Source: Zygnema circumcarinatum
Lineage: Eukaryota > Streptophyta > Zygnematophyceae > Zygnematales > Zygnemataceae
Assembly: GCA_037447605.1 (NCBI GenBank)
Contig: CM074813.1
Span: 1,154,802 to 1,218,801, forward strand
Direction of reading: 5' to 3'
Length of the DNA stretch: 64,000 bases
Below the pieces are notes generated by a model that saw only the letters and a list, made by a program, of their open reading frames with translations, was not told the DNA's origin and ran no database searches. Of the stretch, positions 59,299 to 64,000 are shown one piece after another (within the stretch, counting starts at the first letter, position 1; every line of letters starts with the position of its first letter). The position numbers and the translations under genes are program-made.

Positions 59299-59872
59299 AT
59301 GGATGCTGTCTTCCCCTTCTCCTTCCTCTTCGCCGTTGCGGCTCCTCTGCTTGCTTTCTTTGTTTTCAGCCAGCGACATTCCTTCCACTCTAAAGTCCCT
59401 GACGGTGGGAATTGTAAGCGGAACTCTAGAAAACTAGATTTTTTTAGAAGACGAAGTGATGATAAAAATGTAAGAAATTTTTTAAGTCTTACCGCCGTGA
59501 CGAGCTTTAGAAAGCCTATTACTTTGGAGGAGGCGGAGGAAAGGGAAGGGGAGGGAGGGACAGGGACGAGAAGAGGAGCAGAGGGAGAGGGCGATTGTGA
59601 TGAGAATGTCAGAGAGAGAGAGAGGGGGATGTTGGAGATTGGGGGAGCGGAGGAAGCGGAGGGAGATGGGGAGAAAGTGGGAGAGAGCGGGAGAGGTGGA
59701 GGTGTGTTGAGGAGAGAGGAAGAACGGGAGCGGGAGAGGTTTTTTTCAGAATATGGAGAGAGCTATGGTTACGGCGGGAGTGTACGAGAGGAGATGTGGA
59801 GGGGGAAGGATTTCAAGCGAATGAAAGGTGACACTTAGAAGCTTTGTATCATTCTCTTTCTCCCACCCCCCC

Positions 59873-59907
<35 letters not shown>

Positions 59908-62900
59908 CCTCTCTCTCTCGCCTGCTACCCCATTTGTTTTCCCACGTCCTCCCCTCCTTTTCAATTGGACGACCTCCACCTTCAATTTGTTTTGTGATTA
60001 CCTTTATTTATTTTGTTCATTGTTTTGGAAGAAACTTGCTTGGTTCCGAATTTTTTCAATTTCAAACTTCAACTTTGTGTGCGTCCTAGATTCGCACAGT
60101 TGTTTTCTCCTCCTTTTTGGTCTTTATTAATCATGAAGAAGTTGCCTTGTGTTTGGTTTTCCTTTTCAAATCTCATGTCAAGCCGTTCCTTCAGTTGCCT
60201 TCACTTTGTTCATATGAAATGACAATTTACACGTGGGCCTTGATTTTCGACAATTGAATGCATTTATAAGTTGTGAATTCTCAAGTTCTACTTTGTAATT
60301 CATCCATTCGCTTTGATCTTGTATTATTTTGAAGTCCTCCTCCCTTTTCTCTCTCGTAAAGATCGTTTGGCGACTGTTTGCCACTCCTTTTTGTCTGTTT
60401 CTGTTTAAAATCTCATAGCCTGGTTATTTGCAAGTCAGTGAAACAAGGTTCAGATTTTCTGTTTCCCATGACGTGGCCTGCGAGTTTTGGGTTTTGGATT
60501 TGTAGGTGCGGTGTACGTGGACTATGCGGGGGCCTCTCTCTACGGAGAAGAGCAGCTTGAGGAAGCCATGAAGGATCTTTCTTCACATCTTTTCGCGAAT
60601 CCTCGTATCCCATACATTTGGAAAATTATTTTGGAATTTGGTTTTATTTCAAGACAAGCATATTTGGAAGATGTTCGTAAGTGTACCTAGATTGCTTCAC
60701 TGAGTTACCCGAGGAGTGATTTGAATACTCGACGCATACAGAGCCTGTGCGTCACTAGGACTATTTCCCTGGACCTTTTTCTCCTGGTCGTTTCCTTTCT
60801 TCTTTGTTTTTAGAGCCTTGACTTTACGCACTCACAGACAGTGACAGTGAGAGCAGTCTTCGAACGACTGACCGAGTGGAGGAGGCAAGGCTCATGGTAC
60901 AGTCTTTCAATCATCCTAAAGCACTTAACTTCGACATATTTCTCAACATGAATATCCTAATTTTCCTAATAACATTCAAACAGTGAACATTGTTTCATGC
61001 TATGTCCTTCGTACGATATCCATGTCTTCTTCGTTATTGGGGAGCATCCTCGTTTTAGTGGCTTGTGTTTCGATGCATAATATTGCTTCAGACAGCTAAA
61101 TTAACGGATTTCCGTAATCGTTTTAGGCCATGGATATGTGCAGGTGCTCAGGCACTGCCATGCGTCCCCAAGTGAGTATGTTTGCATCTTCACTGGAGGC
61201 GCAACTTCCGCACTCAGACTTGTTGGAGAAGTTTTTCCGTGGAGTTCCAAGTCGGAGTACCACTACACGAGGGAGAATCACAACAGCGTGTTGGGAATAA
61301 GAGAGTGAGACCTCTCTTCATGGGTGAAAGGGAGGGTCGTATAGAGTGAGGCCTAGTTTGAACTCTCTAATCCTTCTGGTTTCTGAGACGTGGTCGATGT
61401 TTATTGGCAGCGCGAACAACTTATTGTCTGAAGCGGAACTTGATCTTGTTTAACTGGCACAGATACGCCCTTGAGAAGGGTGCCATGGTAGCCTCTGTCG
61501 ACATCGAACGTAAAGAGAAGGTGGCACAGAAGGGAGAGGGAGCAACGGATACTTCCCTTTGGCGAATACGAGAACGTGCAAGGTTTCGTCGGCAGGTGGC
61601 AGCAGCTGGTGGGGAATCTGACTTAGGTCTTTCCGATGGCTTAGTGTCTACCTTTGGGTTGAAGCTGAATCAAGAAATAAAAAATCTGACTTCAGTAGAC
61701 GCACCGTTGAGATTTTCGGAGTTTGAGAACGAGTGCTTTTTGTCGTTCATTTTTTTTTTTTTGTGAAACTTGACATTGATTATAAAGCTTTGGTGCTCAG
61801 CATATGAAGAAGAAAGACTCGCAATTAAAGAATTTCTTTATTTGTCAAAAGATATGTTGTTATTTGGCATCATCGGCTTGCCAAGCCATGAAGTGACATT
61901 GTAGTTGGGTGTGTATTTTCAATGCAGGGAAAGGCACAGCTGGTGCAATTTCACGATGCCACCTTTTCGCTATGCCCGTAGAATGCAATTTTTCCGGTGT
62001 TCGCTGGGACTTAGGGATCGTCCCATACATACAATCAGGGGAACATATGATTGGAAACGACAACAAAAATAGGAGTGAAGCAAGAACGGATGGCGAGAAG
62101 AGGTGCGTCACTCGTTTTTCCTTGCTTGTCTTATTGTCAATTGCACAGCGTCCTCACACAAAGGACTTAATCTGAAGATTTTAAACTTGTGCGGTACCAT
62201 TTCTGCCAAATTGCCGTCATTAATCCCACTGTCTCTCCAATCGAGGATGATTGACTACTCCATTTACTTGCACGTGGAATAGGCAGCTTTTGTTGATGCT
62301 GTTTCTATGTTCCCGTGGGTTCAACAGTGAAGAGGACCGTTGGTTGGTCCTTTTGGACGCAGCAAAGGCCTGCGGCAGTCGGCCTCCAAACCTGAATCAG
62401 TATCCTGCCGACTTTGTTGCCCTCTCGTTCTACAAGGTACTTATACGCAATTCAGACAACTGTGGGTTTTCAACCCACATTCAACCCACAGTTGAGATCC
62501 TTCATTTAGGCGCCTTTTATTATTGATCGAGATAGGGGCTGATGCTTAGTTCGAATGCTACTTGTAGCTGTAGTTATAACCATAGTCTTCTTTGGTTGTT
62601 GGTGTCAGATTTTCGGTTATCCAACGGGCCTGGGTGCGCTACTTATTCGCAAAGGTGCCCTCACTGGAATTCTCTTGCTTGTGCATTCTTGATCTTCTGC
62701 AAAAGTGAACAATTGGTGGACCACTCAATTCTGATGTTTTTTTTATTTTTGTTCTTTTGTCGACCGCAACACAGATGCTCTTCCGCTTCTTCGAAAGAAA
62801 TATTTTGGAGGAGGTAACTGCTTCCCTCGCATTTATGGAGCATTTCGCACAAATTAGAGTCTTAAGCAGATTAGAACTAATGCCTCAATCGTCGTCCATC

Positions 62901-64000
62901 ACCTTCACCTTCTCTCCGTTACGTTCCTTGATTCAGTCATATGTGTGTTCTTGTCGGTGTTCAATATATGTGATTGTCTGCGCTATTCAAATGTTTGCAG
63001 GAACTGTTGCGGCTGTTCTGACGGATTCTGACTTCATGGAACGGCGGGAGAGTCCTGAAGCCTCTCTTGAAGATGGAACCATCTCCTTCTTGGCCGTCAC
63101 TGCTTTACGGAGCGGATTTGCTACTATTAACCGCTTAGGAATGCGACAAATTTCATGGTAACAAATTTTGCTGATGTCATTTCTTATGTGTGCAAGCATG
63201 GTTGAGAAAGTGTGGTGCATCAACCAAGTGGAGTGCGTTCAGATCTTTCTCATGAGACCGGGTCTACATCAGACTCGCAAACGTCCTCCCTATGGCTTCT
63301 TTGCATAGAGAAATTCTTTACTGAGATTTCAAAAATCGAAATTAGATGAGTGCTGATTGTAATTGGAGAATTTCGTCGTGTGCTTCATGCTCGCCGATGG
63401 GAATCAGCCATGCGGGTGCTTTGACTCAGTGGACTGCTCGCCAGCTGGCAGCAATTCGGCACTGGAATGGGCGGCAGGTGGTGGTTCTGTATGGGAATCA
63501 TGGAGACCATGCAGACTATGGAGTGCATGGTGAAATCATCAAAAAGAATGAGAAGAGGAGCGGTAAGGGCGGATCACAGAGAGGGAGATCTGAGGGAGAC
63601 GTGGAATCAAGCAAGCAAAGCTGGAGGCTTAATCACATGCAAGGTCCAATTGTCACGTTCAACCTGCTGAGGGCAGATGGTTCATGGGTTGGGTTTCGGG
63701 AAGTTGAAAACTTAGCAAACCTATGCAGCATTCATTTGCGAAGTGGTTGTTTCTGCAACCCAGGAGCATGTGCAAAGTTTTTGGGGCTGACCGAGAAAGA
63801 CGTGCTCCAAAATTTTCGAGGAGGGCATGTGTGTGGGGACGAGCTCGACATTATGAATGGACGGCCAATCGGTGCAGTGAGAATCTCATTTGGGCAGTTC
63901 TCAACCTTTGAGGATGCTTGGGCAGTTTGCACATTTGTGAGAAGACATTTTGTGGAAACGTGTGCAAGAGTTCCAACCATGGGAGCAGGGTTCGAATGGA
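59299..64000 (+). CDS. ABA3: Molybdenum cofactor sulfurase (ABA3/MOCOS type), 3' end missing
   Basis: Exons: 59299-59827, 60506-60604, 60838-60896, 61144-61304, 61463 to about 61608, 61928-62102, 62328-62436, 62609-62654, 62775-62813, 63001-63157, 63408 to beyond 64000. The NifS-like domain is covered: GAVYVDYAGASLYGEEQL, LFANP, CIFTGGATSALRLVGE, ENHNSVLGIRE, MPVECNFSG, LVLLDAAKACG, LSFYK with the PLP lysine, FGYPTGLGALL, KYFGGGTVAAV, and SGCFCNPGACAKF with the presumed persulfide cysteine. The C-terminal MOSC domain lies beyond the window. The enzyme replaces an oxo group of Mo cofactor by sulfur, activating aldehyde oxidase (last step of ABA synthesis) and xanthine dehydrogenase. Unusual: about 140 extra N-terminal residues with a hydrophobic start (FPFSFLFAVAAPLLAFFVF) and a long Glu/Arg/Gly-rich stretch before the conserved YGYGGSVREE. 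The donor of exon 5 and the acceptor at 63408 are the weakest joins. Confidence 0.88.
59876..59925. repeat. (CT)n microsatellite in an intron
   Basis: About 24 CT dinucleotides with one interruption, close to the 5' end of intron 1 of the Mo-cofactor sulfurase gene. Confidence 0.9.

Noticed and set aside
63990-64000. ggttcgaatgg at the right edge as a tRNA T-loop
   Set aside because: It lies inside the coding frame of the sulfurase exon and no matching acceptor or anticodon arm is present.

Overview
The window reads as nuclear DNA of a green-lineage eukaryote, most likely a streptophyte (charophyte) alga. Every gene is broken into many short exons with GT-AG introns. The gene set is plant-typical: an LHY/CCA1 clock Myb, an ABA3-type molybdenum cofactor sulfurase, a DA2-like RING protein, an aldose-6-phosphate-reductase-type aldo-keto reductase, an MSBP4/neuferricin-like cytochrome b5 protein and a group-3 LEA protein. 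There are long hydroxyproline-type SPPPP repeats and long pyrimidine-rich introns. The species call is inference. Exons were joined by hand from splice motifs, reading phase and remembered family sequence, so boundaries are predictions.

Layout. 1-2743: GC-rich and purine-rich repeats, no recognised gene. 2744-13033 (+): a large secreted modular protein with signal peptide, Pro-rich stalk, LRR domain, EGF-like module, papain-type cysteine protease, two EGF-like modules and LysM repeats; two reading-frame breaks lie in its first two exons. 13594-24930 (-): complete CPSF160, 22 exons, convergent with the first gene. 26042-31191 (-): LHY/CCA1-like clock transcription factor. 31192-35360: gene-poor, GC-rich, with G-boxes. 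35361-38763 (-): aldo-keto reductase. 39467-42789 (-): MSBP4/neuferricin-like protein. 44326-48827 (-): DA2/SIP5-like RING E3 with UIM-like motifs and LPDL repeats. 50767-53693 (-): TlyA-type rRNA methyltransferase with a presequence. 54784-56426 (-): LEA protein with a presequence. 59299-64000 (+): molybdenum cofactor sulfurase, cut by the right edge.

The most unusual object is the LRR/EGF/papain/EGF/EGF/LysM protein. Reading phase is continuous across all exon joins from the LRR domain to the stop codon, and the papain catalytic residues are all present. Each module before the LysM block is bounded by phase-1 introns, the classic signature of exon shuffling. The protein would be an extracellular protease carrying its own wall anchor and carbohydrate-binding modules.

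The right half has a stress/ABA flavour. The LEA gene and the ABA3-like gene are divergent around a 2.9-kb spacer holding five ACGTG-type elements, and a polyol-type reductase and the clock gene lie upstream. This is suggestive only. Two 10-N assembly gaps (19745-19754, 35778-35787) fall in introns.
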